Part shown: one piece after another, positions 6,360 through 13,436 of the stretch
Numbering within the stretch: position 1 is the stretch's first letter
Layout of the letters: every line of letters begins with the position of its first letter
Origin: Ardenticatenales bacterium
GTDB taxonomy: Bacteria > Chloroflexota > Anaerolineae > Promineifilales > UBA4811
Direction: 5' to 3'
Assembly: GCA_030667645.1 (NCBI GenBank)
Contig: DAOUVM010000025.1
Coordinates: 1-13,436 of the forward strand
Length of the DNA stretch: 13,436 nt
Translations under genes and position numbers: made by a program
Notes under the pieces: generated by a model
Database searches by the model: none
The model's input: only the letters and a program-made list of their open reading frames with translations
Told to the model about the DNA's origin: nothing

Positions 6360-6423
6360 ATCGCCAGCCATTGGGCTGGCGATTCCACGTCCCCACAGGG
6401 GACAATCCCTTTCGAGGAGGGAT
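6360..6423 (+). promoter_or_regulatory. Three-hairpin mRNA leader of secD
   Basis: Three consecutive stems fill the leader. ATCGCCAGCC (6360-6369) pairs with GGCTGGCGAT (6374-6383) over ATTG. GTCCCC (6389-6394) pairs with GGGGAC (6398-6403). ATCCCT (6405-6410) pairs with AGGGAT (6418-6423). The last helix overlaps the Shine-Dalgarno sequence GGAGG (6416-6420) just before ATG 6426, so it could limit translation. The first begins almost at the predicted 5' end and could protect the mRNA. There is no T-run, so these are not terminators. Confidence 0.6.
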
Positions 6424-6425
6424 CG

Positions 6426-7775
6426 ATGCAGCGTAGCTACCATACCGGGCGTTGGCTCTTGTTCATTCTCTCTGTCGTTGCTGTGTCTGTGTGGGTTAAC
6501 CTCCCTGGCACAACCAACGTGCTGGGGAGGGATGTAGGTCTGCGGCAGGGACTCGACCTGCAGGGCGGGGTCCAGGTCTTGCTGGAGGCAGATCTGCCCC
6601 CCGGGCAAGAGGTTGATTCGCAGGACATGCGGGTTGCCCGCAACATCATTGAGAACCGGGTGAATGGCCTGGGTGTAACGGAACCGGTGGTGCAGCTTCA
6701 GGGCGATCGGAGGATCATCGTAGAGTTGCCCGGCATCCAGGATCCAGATGAGGCGGTCAATACGATTCAGGCTACCGCCCTCCTGGAATTCATTGCCGGG
6801 CACAGCAACCTGCAGGCCGGAGATGTGGTGTATACCACGCATCAAGCCGGGAGTATGGCCTTCGACGTCGTGGATCCCGCGCTGACCAGTGTGCAATTCG
6901 AGACGGTGATGACGGGAGAGGCGCTCAGAGACGCCGGTGTGGATCGTGATCAAATGGGCCAATTCGCGGTGGCGTTCAGACTCAAACCGGAATGGGCTGG
7001 TTTTTTCGAAGAGTACACGGGCGCGCACAAGGGCGAGTTTCTGACGATCGTGCTGGACAAACAGGTCATCTCCAACGCCGTCATTCGGGACGCGATCGGC
7101 GAAGCGGGAATCATCAGCGGTGGAGAAGGGGGGTTTGAGTACGAGGATGCCCAGCGCCTGGCTACGCAACTGCGCTATGGCAGCTTGCCCATCCCCCTAC
7201 GCGTCGAGGGGAACACCAGCATTGGACCGACTCTGGGGCAGGAATCGGTCGAGGCCAGCGTCCGGGCCGGGACGATCGGGGTCGCAATCGTATTGGCTTT
7301 TATGGTAATCTACTATCGGGGGCCCGGGGTACTGGCAGCGCTGGCGTTGGTCATCTATGCACTCATCAACCTGGCGTTGTACAAGTTCGTTCCGGTAACC
7401 CTCACTATGCCCGCGATCACCGGTTTTTTGCTCTCCACAGGCATGGCCGTGGATGCCAATATCCTAGTGTTTGAGCGGATGAAGGAGGAGCTGCGTGATG
7501 GGCGGAGCCTGCGGAGCGCGATCGAGAACGCCTTTGGCCGCGCCTGGACGTCAATCCGGGATTCTAACCTCTCCACCTTGATCACCTGCGCCATTCTCTT
7601 TTACTTTGGCTCCAATTTCGGGGCCAACATGGTCAAGGGATTCGCGTTAACTCTGGCGTTGGGGGTGATGATCAACATGTTCACTGCTATCATGGTCACC
7701 CGAACCTTTATGCGGCTGGCAGTGGGTTGGTTGGGTGACTGGCTCAAGACGCATCAGTGGAGTCTGGGAATCTAG
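6426..7775 (+). CDS. secD: Protein translocase subunit SecD
   Basis: SecD works with SecF at the cytoplasmic membrane, using proton-motive force to help complete SecYEG-dependent export. The 449-residue protein has one N-terminal membrane segment (about 9-25). The first periplasmic domain has the GLDLQGGVQVLLEAD signature (42-56). An extracytoplasmic loop follows, and then five C-terminal helices start after GPTLGQESV (268-275). MAVDANILVFERMKEEL (340-356) contains Asp343, the conserved membrane acid implicated in proton transport. The length is typical of SecD proteins encoded separately from SecF. The start is ATG 6426, with GAGGAGG (6414-6420) in front. secF follows after 14 bases, so the two are co-transcribed. 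Confidence 0.97.
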   Translation: MQRSYHTGRWLLFILSVVAVSVWVNLPGTTNVLGRDVGLRQGLDLQGGVQVLLEADLPPGQEVDSQDMRVARNIIENRVNGLGVTEPVVQLQGDRRIIVELPGIQDPDEAVNTIQATALLEFIAGHSNLQAGDVVYTTHQAGSMAFDVVDPALTSVQFETVMTGEALRDAGVDRDQMGQFAVAFRLKPEWAGFFEEYTGAHKGEFLTIVLDKQVISNAVIRDAIGEAGIISGGEGGFEYEDAQRLATQLRYGSLPIPLRVEGNTSIGPTLGQESVEASVRAGTIGVAIVLAFMVIYYRGPGVLAALALVIYALINLALYKFVPVTLTMPAITGFLLSTGMAVDANILVFERMKEELRDGRSLRSAIENAFGRAWTSIRDSNLSTLITCAILFYFGSNFGANMVKGFALTLALGVMINMFTAIMVTRTFMRLAVGWLGDWLKTHQWSLGI

Positions 7776-7789
7776 GCAGGGAGTCGATT

Positions 7790-8713
7790 ATGTTTAGCAT
7801 CGTTGAGCGGCGACGGTGGTTCTTTCTGCTTTCGGGGATGGTCATCCTGATCGGCATTGTCGCCATGGGCTATTCCGTCGTGACACTGGATACCCACACT
7901 CCGTTTCCGTTGGGAGTAGACTTTCAGAGTGGCACTCGCTTTGTGCTCTGGTTCCAGGAGCCAATCAGCGAGGGTGCGATTCGGGATGTATTCGCCCGTT
8001 TTGACGTAACCAACCCATCCGTCTCCCGGTTGGGCGAAGAGGAAGATAACACCTGGCAGATTCGGTCCGAGTTCATGTCGGCCGAAGATTCCCAGGCGGT
8101 CAAGGCGGCATTGGCATCCGAGGCTCCGATCGATGACAGCAAGTCCGAGGTCGACAGCGTTAGCCCGACGGTGGGGGCAGAGGTGACCCGCGCGGCCGCT
8201 CTTGCCGTATTTGTCGCTGCTGTGGCGATTCTCCTGTTTGTGGTCATCGCTTTCCGGCAGGTTCCCAATGCCTTTCGCTACGGCGCCTGTGCGATCGTTG
8301 CTATGATGCATGACATCCTGGTCACTATGGGCTTTATGGCGATTGCGGGTCTGGTGATGGGGTGGGAAGCAGATGCTCTTTTTCTGACAGCCATGCTGAC
8401 GGTGATTGGTTTTTCGGTGCAGGACACCATTGTGGTTTTTGACCGCATCCGGGAGAATATCCCCAAGCGGAAGAATGAGGCCTATGAGACGATTGTCAAC
8501 CGGAGCATTCTAGAGACACTGCATCGATCGCTGGCAACGCAACTCAATGCCGTCTTTGTCATGATTGCGCTGCTCTTGTTCGGCGGTGCGTCCATTCAGC
8601 AGTTCATAGCTGTGTTGCTGGTGGGCATGGTGTCCGGGACCTACAGTTCGATATTCAATGCGGTACCGCTGCTGGTTGCCTGGGAAAAGGGCGAGCTGCC
8701 GCTATTGGGATGA
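7790..8713 (+). CDS. secF: Protein translocase subunit SecF
   Basis: The 307-residue partner of SecD has an N-terminal membrane helix (about 10-30) followed by GVDFQSGTRFVLWF (42-55), the SecF-type counterpart of the SecD GLDLxGG motif. A short periplasmic domain follows, and then five helices from about residue 133. VIGFSVQDTIVVFDRIREN (205-223) carries Asp212, matching the functionally important acid of E. coli SecF. I chose ATG 7790 because CAGGGAG lies a few bases upstream and residues 1-10 begin the usual cytoplasmic basic stretch (ERRRW). A longer GTG start at 7757 would overlap secD. The close spacing to secD supports one transcript and balanced production. Confidence 0.96.
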   Translation: MFSIVERRRWFFLLSGMVILIGIVAMGYSVVTLDTHTPFPLGVDFQSGTRFVLWFQEPISEGAIRDVFARFDVTNPSVSRLGEEEDNTWQIRSEFMSAEDSQAVKAALASEAPIDDSKSEVDSVSPTVGAEVTRAAALAVFVAAVAILLFVVIAFRQVPNAFRYGACAIVAMMHDILVTMGFMAIAGLVMGWEADALFLTAMLTVIGFSVQDTIVVFDRIRENIPKRKNEAYETIVNRSILETLHRSLATQLNAVFVMIALLLFGGASIQQFIAVLLVGMVSGTYSSIFNAVPLLVAWEKGELPLLG

Positions 8714-8783
8714 GTGGAACAGGCCGGTTGAGGGATGATGCGCGGGCCGGAGGAAGCAGCAGAGTGAAACAGAGGGGATCGCG

Positions 8784-9749
8784 GTGCTGGCGCTAGTTTC
8801 GGATCAGGGGCTTGACCTGGTTTCCGAGTATCCCCGACCGACCCCGGGTCCCCAGGACGCACTCATCCGAGTGCGATTGGCAGGTGTCTGTTCGACCGAC
8901 CTGGAGATTCTGCGAGGCTACCACCAATTCCGGGGAGTGTTGGGACACGAGTTCGTTGGCACGGTGGTTGCCTGTGACCAGGGAGAATGGATCGACCAGC
9001 GGGTGGTGGGGGGGATCAACATGGGGTGCAACGAGTGTTCGCTTTGCCTGCAGGGCGCACAGGCGCATTGCCGCTCGCGCACGGCCATTGGTATCCTGGG
9101 TCGCGACGGTGCTCTTGCCGAGTTTCTCACGCTGCCGGTGTCCAACCTGCTCCTGGTCCCGGATGACGTCCCGGATGAAGCAGCAGTGTTCACGGAACCG
9201 CTGGCAGCCGCGCTACAGGTGCTTGGCCAGGTTGACGTTGGTCCGGAGAACCGGGTCGCCGTCATTGGGGACGGCAAACTTGGCCTCTTGGTGGCGCAGG
9301 TCCTGGCGACCACCGGCGCAGAGGTGATGGTGATCGGCCGGCATCCAAGGAAGCTCGCGCTTGCGGCCGAGTGGGGGCTGAGCACTGCTCAGGGACTGGA
9401 CTCTGCTCTCCGCCAGAGCGAGCCCGGTGCGTGGGATTTGGTGGCGGAATGCACCGGCAACCAGGATGGTCTGGTTGCTGGCTTGGAGCTGATACGCCCA
9501 CTCGGGACGATCGTGCTCAAGAGCACGATTGATGGGCTGTCCAGCGTGGACTTGACCCGAGTGGTGGTCGATGAAATCCGGCTCGTGGGCAGCCGTTGCG
9601 GCCCGTATGCCTCTGCCTTGCGGTGGTTGCAGTCTGGACGGGTGGACGTGACTTCGCTCATTGAAGCCCGTTACCCGCTGACCGAGGGGGTGCGGGCGAT
9701 GGAACATGCCGGCCGGCGCGGGGTGCTAAAGGTGCTCGTCCAGCCGTAG
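8784..9749 (+). CDS. Zinc-dependent medium-chain alcohol dehydrogenase-like protein
   Basis: The 321-residue product belongs to the MDR superfamily (threonine/sorbitol dehydrogenase-like, COG1063 type), NAD(P)-dependent enzymes that oxidise alcohols or reduce carbonyls. Catalytic zinc ligands are visible as Cys36 (GVCSTDLE) and His55-Glu56 (GHEFVG). Structural zinc cysteines are C82, C85, C88 and C96. The Rossmann fold shows VIGDGKLGLLVAQ (160-172), with a variant GDGKLG loop instead of the common GxGxxG. At 321 residues it is slightly short for the family. The start is GTG 8784, with GAGGGGA a few bases upstream. It follows secF by 70 bases on the same strand without a terminator, so it is probably in the same transcript, although no functional link to export is obvious. 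Its last 24 bases overlap the 3' end of the convergent kinase gene. The substrate cannot be read from the sequence. Confidence 0.88.
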   Translation: MLALVSDQGLDLVSEYPRPTPGPQDALIRVRLAGVCSTDLEILRGYHQFRGVLGHEFVGTVVACDQGEWIDQRVVGGINMGCNECSLCLQGAQAHCRSRTAIGILGRDGALAEFLTLPVSNLLLVPDDVPDEAAVFTEPLAAALQVLGQVDVGPENRVAVIGDGKLGLLVAQVLATTGAEVMVIGRHPRKLALAAEWGLSTAQGLDSALRQSEPGAWDLVAECTGNQDGLVAGLELIRPLGTIVLKSTIDGLSSVDLTRVVVDEIRLVGSRCGPYASALRWLQSGRVDVTSLIEARYPLTEGVRAMEHAGRRGVLKVLVQP

Positions 9750-11072
9750 TGGTTCAGGTCGGCCAACCGCTTCCAGGGGTAACGTGAAACAGAAGCGGGT
9801 TCCTTTCTCCAGCTCGCTCTCTACCCAGATTCTGCCGCCGTGTTGCTGCACAATACGCTGAGCAATCGAGAGACCCAGACCGGTCCCGGCTGTGTACCCT
9901 TCAGTATCCGGCACCCGATAGAATCGCGTAAAGAGGTTCTTGATCGCATCCGAGGGTATACCGCGCCCGGAATCCCGTACGCATACCTGAATCGTTTCGT
10001 CCTTGTGTTCAGCAGAGACAGCAATTGTCCCGTTCGGCCGGTTATACTTGATCGCGTTACTTATCAGGTTTAGTAGCACCTGTTTGATCCGACCCGCATC
10101 CCCCACCATTGGCGGCAATTCGGCCGGAAGGTCGACCTCGATATTGATGCCCCGCTCGGTTGCCTGCTGACGCTGGACGGTGATGGTCTCCTGGATGATT
10201 CCCCGCAGATCGATCGGCTCGCATTTGAGCTTGACGCGGCCGGATTCCAGGCGAGAAAGCTCCAGAAAACTGCTGGTCATCTCGCTCAGCCGTTTGGCCT
10301 CCCTTTGGATGGTCTGCGCAAATTCCTCTCGCTGGTCGGCCGGAAGATCCGGTCGGGTCAGCAGTTCGCTCAGCGCCACCAGCGCCATCAGCGGTGTACG
10401 GAGTTCGTGCACCATCTCGGAGATAAAGTCGCTCTGCTGGAACAAGCGCGCGTTCTCAATTGCCACTGCGGCCTGAGTCGCCATCGCCTCCAGCGCCTCG
10501 ACGTCCTCGGCCGTGAATGGCTGTCGGTCCTGTTTGTTCAGCGCCTCCAGCACACCGATCACTTTGCCCTTGATCATCAACGGAACGGCGAGCACAGAGT
10601 CGGTCGAGAAGGTGAGAAGAGAATCGGTCTTGGCCGATACGGTGAACTCGCTGGCGTCGCTGACCTCCTCGATGATCCTCGGTTTTCGATGCTGGACCAC
10701 CCAGCCGGCAATGCTTCCTTCCAGGGGGACCTCGATGCGTTCGATCTGCCGGTGGGCAATATTGGAGGTAGCCTCAAAGTAGAGACTGTTGGTCTGCGGG
10801 TCAATGAGCAGGATAGATGATGCTCCAGTACGAGTCAGCTTGTTCGTTGCTTCAAGTATCACTTCCAACAGCCGGGGCTGATTCAATGTGGAACTTAGAA
10901 CCGCAGAGATTTCTAGCAGAGATGCAAACCGGGCACGTTCCAGGGAATGGGCTTCTTTCAGCGCTTTGATCTGTGCTCCTGGCGCAGGGTCGAGGGCGCG
11001 CTCCTCATCGGCCGGAGCAATGCGAGGGGCGCCAGGTTCCTGGCCGGCTGGCTCGTGGTTCTTGCCGCTCAC
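9726..11072 (-). CDS. Soluble GAF-domain sensor histidine kinase
   Basis: The 448-residue protein has a charged, Pro/Ala-rich N-terminus (1-45), a GAF ligand-sensing domain (about 65-210, ending AMATQAAVAIENARL), a HisKA dimerisation domain with phospho-acceptor His222 (SEMVHELRTPL), and an ATPase domain with N box (LLNLISNAIKYN), G1 (DSGRGIP), F box (LFTRFYR) and G2 (GTGLGLSIA). It has no membrane helix, so it senses a cytoplasmic cue. It should autophosphorylate and pass phosphate to a receiver. The receiver/ATPase fusion encoded two genes upstream is the natural candidate. The start is GTG 11072, whose last two bases lie in the TGA stop of the sirtuin gene (GTGA overlap), so translation is probably coupled. 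The ligand of the GAF domain is unknown. Confidence 0.93.
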   Translation of the reverse strand: MSGKNHEPAGQEPGAPRIAPADEERALDPAPGAQIKALKEAHSLERARFASLLEISAVLSSTLNQPRLLEVILEATNKLTRTGASSILLIDPQTNSLYFEATSNIAHRQIERIEVPLEGSIAGWVVQHRKPRIIEEVSDASEFTVSAKTDSLLTFSTDSVLAVPLMIKGKVIGVLEALNKQDRQPFTAEDVEALEAMATQAAVAIENARLFQQSDFISEMVHELRTPLMALVALSELLTRPDLPADQREEFAQTIQREAKRLSEMTSSFLELSRLESGRVKLKCEPIDLRGIIQETITVQRQQATERGINIEVDLPAELPPMVGDAGRIKQVLLNLISNAIKYNRPNGTIAVSAEHKDETIQVCVRDSGRGIPSDAIKNLFTRFYRVPDTEGYTAGTGLGLSIAQRIVQQHGGRIWVESELEKGTRFCFTLPLEAVGRPEPLRLDEHL

Positions 11073-11818
11073 TGCAGCACCAGCCGGGGCAGAATCTGAG
11101 CAACGTCGGCGTGGATGACAAGGTCAGCAATACTGTCTAGCCAAGTGGGCTGCAGATTCACCAAAATCAAGCGCGCCCCATGTTTCCGGGCAAGCTCTGG
11201 CAGGCTTGCTGCTGGCTCCACGGTCAGTGACGACCCGACCACGAGCATCAGGTCGCATCGGCGCGCTTCCTCGTGCGAACTCTGTATCTCGGAGAAGGGG
11301 AGTTGCTCACCATAGAGAATGATGTTTGGCTTGAGGACACCGCCACATTGTCGGCAGGTCGGGACTGTATCATGCGCCAATAGATGTTGGACCACAGCTT
11401 CCCCCGGTATCACCTGGTAGCAGCCGATACAAGTTGCTCGACGGAAATTCCCATGAAGCTCAATCACGCTGCGCGAGCCGGCACGAGCATGAAGCCCGTC
11501 AATGTTCTGGGTGATAACGGTCTGGAGGATGCCGGCCTGTTCCATGGCCGCCAAGGCAACGTGGGCGGGGTTGGGGGCGGCGTCTTGCACCAGGCGTATC
11601 ATTGGCCGAATCCATTCATAGAAAGCGTTCGGCTGGCGTCGGAAAGCGTGGATGGAGGCGACCTCCATTGGGTCCACCAGTTCCCAAACCCCTGATCCAG
11701 GGCTACGAAAATCGGGGATGCCAGAGGGAGTGCTCGTCCCGGCTCCGGTAAGAGCAATCACGTACTCGGCTTGCTGAAACAGCTCTCGAGCCTGGAGAAC
11801 GCTCTCTGCTGCGGACAT
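11069..11818 (-). CDS. cobB: Sir2-family NAD-dependent protein deacylase
   Basis: Sirtuins remove acetyl or other acyl groups from lysine, consuming NAD and releasing nicotinamide and O-acyl-ADP-ribose. The 249-residue length is typical. Motifs in order: GAGTSTPSGIPDFRS (25-39) for NAD binding; TQNIDGLH (103-110); catalytic His122 in LHGNF; four zinc cysteines C130, C133, C155 and C158; GSSLTVEPA (195-203); and the NLQ segment near 221. The first motif has Thr where GAGIS is usual. There is no leader for export, so it is cytoplasmic. It sits between a response-regulator gene (37 bases upstream) and a kinase gene (four-base overlap downstream), which suggests a role linked to that signalling pair, perhaps acting on lysines of its proteins. 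No clear Shine-Dalgarno sequence precedes ATG 11818. Acyl specificity is not visible. Confidence 0.95.
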   Translation of the reverse strand: MSAAESVLQARELFQQAEYVIALTGAGTSTPSGIPDFRSPGSGVWELVDPMEVASIHAFRRQPNAFYEWIRPMIRLVQDAAPNPAHVALAAMEQAGILQTVITQNIDGLHARAGSRSVIELHGNFRRATCIGCYQVIPGEAVVQHLLAHDTVPTCRQCGGVLKPNIILYGEQLPFSEIQSSHEEARRCDLMLVVGSSLTVEPAASLPELARKHGARLILVNLQPTWLDSIADLVIHADVAQILPRLVLQ

Positions 11819-11856
11819 CTCAGATTGAGCGCGAGCCTCTCATTCGACCGATGGTC

Positions 11857-13011
11857 CTATCTTTCCGGCTTTTCAAGGTCGGTGATGACACGTTGTGCCA
11901 ACTCGCGGAATTGGCCGGCCATTGAGCTCTCTGGCTGCAGCAGGATCATCGGTTTCTCCTGCTCCGCGGATGCTTGCGCCAATTCCAGGTCGGGCGAAAC
12001 ATGACCGATGATTGGCAGTTGGAGCTGCGTTTCTATCCGGTGTGTGATGGCCGGTTGGGATGGCGGGACGGTGTTCACCACGACGATTCCTGTTCTGTCG
12101 AGGCTCCTCTCTGACTGCTCTAGAGACTCTAGCAGCGACTGGGACATGGCAAGCGAGGCCTGCTGCGCGGCGAGGCAGAGGATGATCTGGTCCGCCTGTT
12201 TGATGGCCTCAAGCGATTCACTGCCGATTCTGTTGCCCAGGTCAAGTACGACCAGATCCGCCAAATCGGGCAGGAGGGCAATGATGCGTTCGATGTGGGC
12301 CGCCGAATATGGCGTGGTCGCATTGCTCGGGTTGTAATCTGCCATCAGCAGATGCATCTCTGGAGTGTATTCTACCAGCTCCTTTTCCAGGTTTTCTTGG
12401 TCGAGTCCGTTCAGGCGCATCTGAAGTAGATTCGACAGACCGCCCGGTGATGGCAGGCCCAACTGTAGGCCAATCGCCCCAATGCCCGGCTGTAACTCGG
12501 CCAGAATCAAACTGCGGTCCATTTGCGACATGGCGAGGCTCAGGTTCACCGCCAGAGTGGTGACTCCAGATCCCCCCCTGACTCCCAAGACGGCGATCGT
12601 TTTCCCACGCGGCCGCTGGATCACCGCGGATTGCACCGTTGACGTACGGGTCAATATGGCCTTGATGCGCGAAGCAAGTTCGGCCGGATGCGTAGGCTTT
12701 GTGAGATAATCGTCCGCTCCGGCTTCGAACCCGGTGACTTTATCGTCTACCCGCGTTTTGGCAGTGAACATAATGACCGGGATATGGGCCAGTCTTGGGT
12801 CTTTTCTCAGCCGCTTGCAGACTTCATAGCCGTCCATGTCTGGCATCATGATGTCGAGCAAGATCAGATCAGGGTTCTCGCTCTCTGCCTGGGCCAATCC
12901 CTGATTTCCTCCGGGTGCGGCCGTGACCTGATACCCCTGGCGCTGCAGCAAGAGCCCAATGAGTTTCAGACTGTCGAGATCATCATCAATCACCAGTATT
13001 TTTTCTGCCAT
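11857..13011 (-). CDS. Response regulator fused to CpaE/TadZ-like MinD-type ATPase
   Basis: The 384-residue product has an N-terminal receiver domain (1-120) with acid pocket D9/D10, phospho-acceptor Asp53 (LLDIMMPDMDG), Thr83 and Lys105 (TKP). A MinD/ParA-fold ATPase domain (about 135-375) follows. Its P-loop reads GVRGGSGVTTLAVNLS, lacking the usual lysine before TT, and the next strand has Glu172 where Asp is common. Both traits recall CpaE/TadZ proteins, which position Tad/Flp pilus machinery at the membrane. VVLDLGN (254-260) is the Walker B strand. I prefer ATG 13011 because GAGGA lies seven to eight bases upstream and MAEKILVIDDD is a standard receiver start; an in-frame ATG at 13026 has no Shine-Dalgarno sequence. 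No pilus genes are in the window, so the pilus link is inference. It is first in the operon with the sirtuin and kinase. Confidence 0.9.
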   Translation of the reverse strand: MAEKILVIDDDLDSLKLIGLLLQRQGYQVTAAPGGNQGLAQAESENPDLILLDIMMPDMDGYEVCKRLRKDPRLAHIPVIMFTAKTRVDDKVTGFEAGADDYLTKPTHPAELASRIKAILTRTSTVQSAVIQRPRGKTIAVLGVRGGSGVTTLAVNLSLAMSQMDRSLILAELQPGIGAIGLQLGLPSPGGLSNLLQMRLNGLDQENLEKELVEYTPEMHLLMADYNPSNATTPYSAAHIERIIALLPDLADLVVLDLGNRIGSESLEAIKQADQIILCLAAQQASLAMSQSLLESLEQSERSLDRTGIVVVNTVPPSQPAITHRIETQLQLPIIGHVSPDLELAQASAEQEKPMILLQPESSMAGQFRELAQRVITDLEKPER

Positions 13012-13132
13012 GGATGGGTTCCTCATGCTGGCTGATTGGGAGCGGTCCGTCCTTGATGCCTGCTATCAGGAGAGCAGAGGGGACCTGGCGCCGCCCCGAT
13101 AATGGTATCACCCGGCTGATGCTAGCGATGTT

Positions 13133-13161
13133 ACTGTAGCATAAATCACGGTCATTGGCAA
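13133..13161 (-). promoter_or_regulatory. Promoter of the receiver-sirtuin-kinase operon
   Basis: On the minus strand TTGCCA (13161-13156) and TACAGT (13138-13133) are separated by 17 bases, giving a start near 13126 and a leader of roughly 115 bases. Its -35 box lies only five bases from the -35 box of the secG promoter on the other strand. Confidence 0.6.
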
Positions 13162-13166
13162 GCGCG

Positions 13167-13195
13167 TTGACCGCTCTGCTATTCCCTGCTATAAT
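13167..13195 (+). promoter_or_regulatory. Sigma70 promoter of secG
   Basis: TTGACC (13167-13172) and TATAAT (13190-13195) are separated by 17 bases, close to perfect consensus. Transcription should begin near 13202, about 31 bases before the secG start codon. Confidence 0.8.
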
Positions 13196-13232
13196 CTCGC
13201 CGATCTATACCATGTGATTGTCTGAGGCGAAC

Positions 13233-13436
13233 ATGAGTGCATTTGCGACTTATCTGCAGATATCAGTGATCGTGCTATCCGTTGCTTTGATCGGGGCAAT
13301 ACTGCTACAGAGCAAGGGAGCCGGGCTGGGAGGCCTGTTTGGCGGCGATGGTGGCGGTTTGGTCAAGACGCGGAGAGGTGCAGAAAAGTACCTTTTCAAT
13401 CTCACGATTGGTTTGTCCGTTGCTTTCTTTGCGTTC
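13233..13436 (+). CDS. secG: Preprotein translocase subunit SecG (3' end outside window)
   Basis: The visible 68 residues match SecG, the small two-helix accessory subunit of the SecYEG export channel. They include an N-terminal helix (about 7-25), the family signature LLQSKGAGLGGLFGG (24-38), a polar cytoplasmic loop (KTRRGAEK), and the beginning of the second helix (from about residue 55). Full SecG proteins usually have about 70-110 residues, so only the tail is missing at the window edge. ATG 13233 is preceded by GAGG at 13224-13227. The gene has its own consensus promoter, and it shares the window with secD and secF without being in their operon. Confidence 0.93.
   Translation, partial: MSAFATYLQISVIVLSVALIGAILLQSKGAGLGGLFGGDGGGLVKTRRGAEKYLFNLTIGLSVAFFAF

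Noticed and set aside
10180..10820. Long plus-strand reading frames inside the kinase gene
   Set aside because: They are antisense shadows of a clearly conserved GAF-histidine kinase and show no domain or start signal of their own.

Overview
The window looks like ordinary bacterial chromosome, moderately GC-rich, from a lineage I cannot name with certainty. A Chloroflexota-like bacterium is my best guess. The hints are split secD and secF genes, a CpaE-like receiver/ATPase fusion, a fusion of a ParB-like domain to universal stress domains, and consensus sigma70-type promoters, one of which implies a leaderless mRNA. No phage, insertion sequence or CRISPR array is visible.

Layout: 1-507 has no recognisable gene. 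508-1647 encodes a DUF1786-type protein and 1984-3741 a ParB-like/tandem-USP fusion. 3742-4089 is a hairpin-rich spacer holding the degenerate 3' part of a tRNA on the minus strand. 4090-4560 is a small four-helix membrane protein. 4562-4915 is a regulatory region: a sigma70 promoter, a complete glmS-class self-cleaving ribozyme (about 4613-4819) and an intrinsic terminator (4870-4896). It stands immediately before glnA (glutamine synthetase, 4916-6250), not before glmS. Next come secD, secF and a zinc alcohol dehydrogenase-like gene (6426-9749), behind an extended -10 promoter and a three-hairpin leader. On the minus strand, converging on the dehydrogenase gene, a three-gene operon (13011 down to 9726) encodes a receiver/CpaE-like ATPase fusion, a Sir2 deacylase and a soluble GAF histidine kinase. 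Its promoter is back-to-back with that of secG, which runs off the right edge.

The most notable signal is the glmS ribozyme in front of glutamine synthetase. GlmS uses glutamine and fructose-6-phosphate to make glucosamine-6-phosphate (GlcN6P), the ligand of this ribozyme. Placing the ribozyme on glnA would make the glutamine supply respond to the amino-sugar end product. Short exact repeats tie one ribozyme helix to the terminator and to the glnA ribosome binding site, so alternative folding between ribozyme, terminator and start site is possible. The second notable point is a sirtuin lying between two-component genes, with translational overlap to the kinase.
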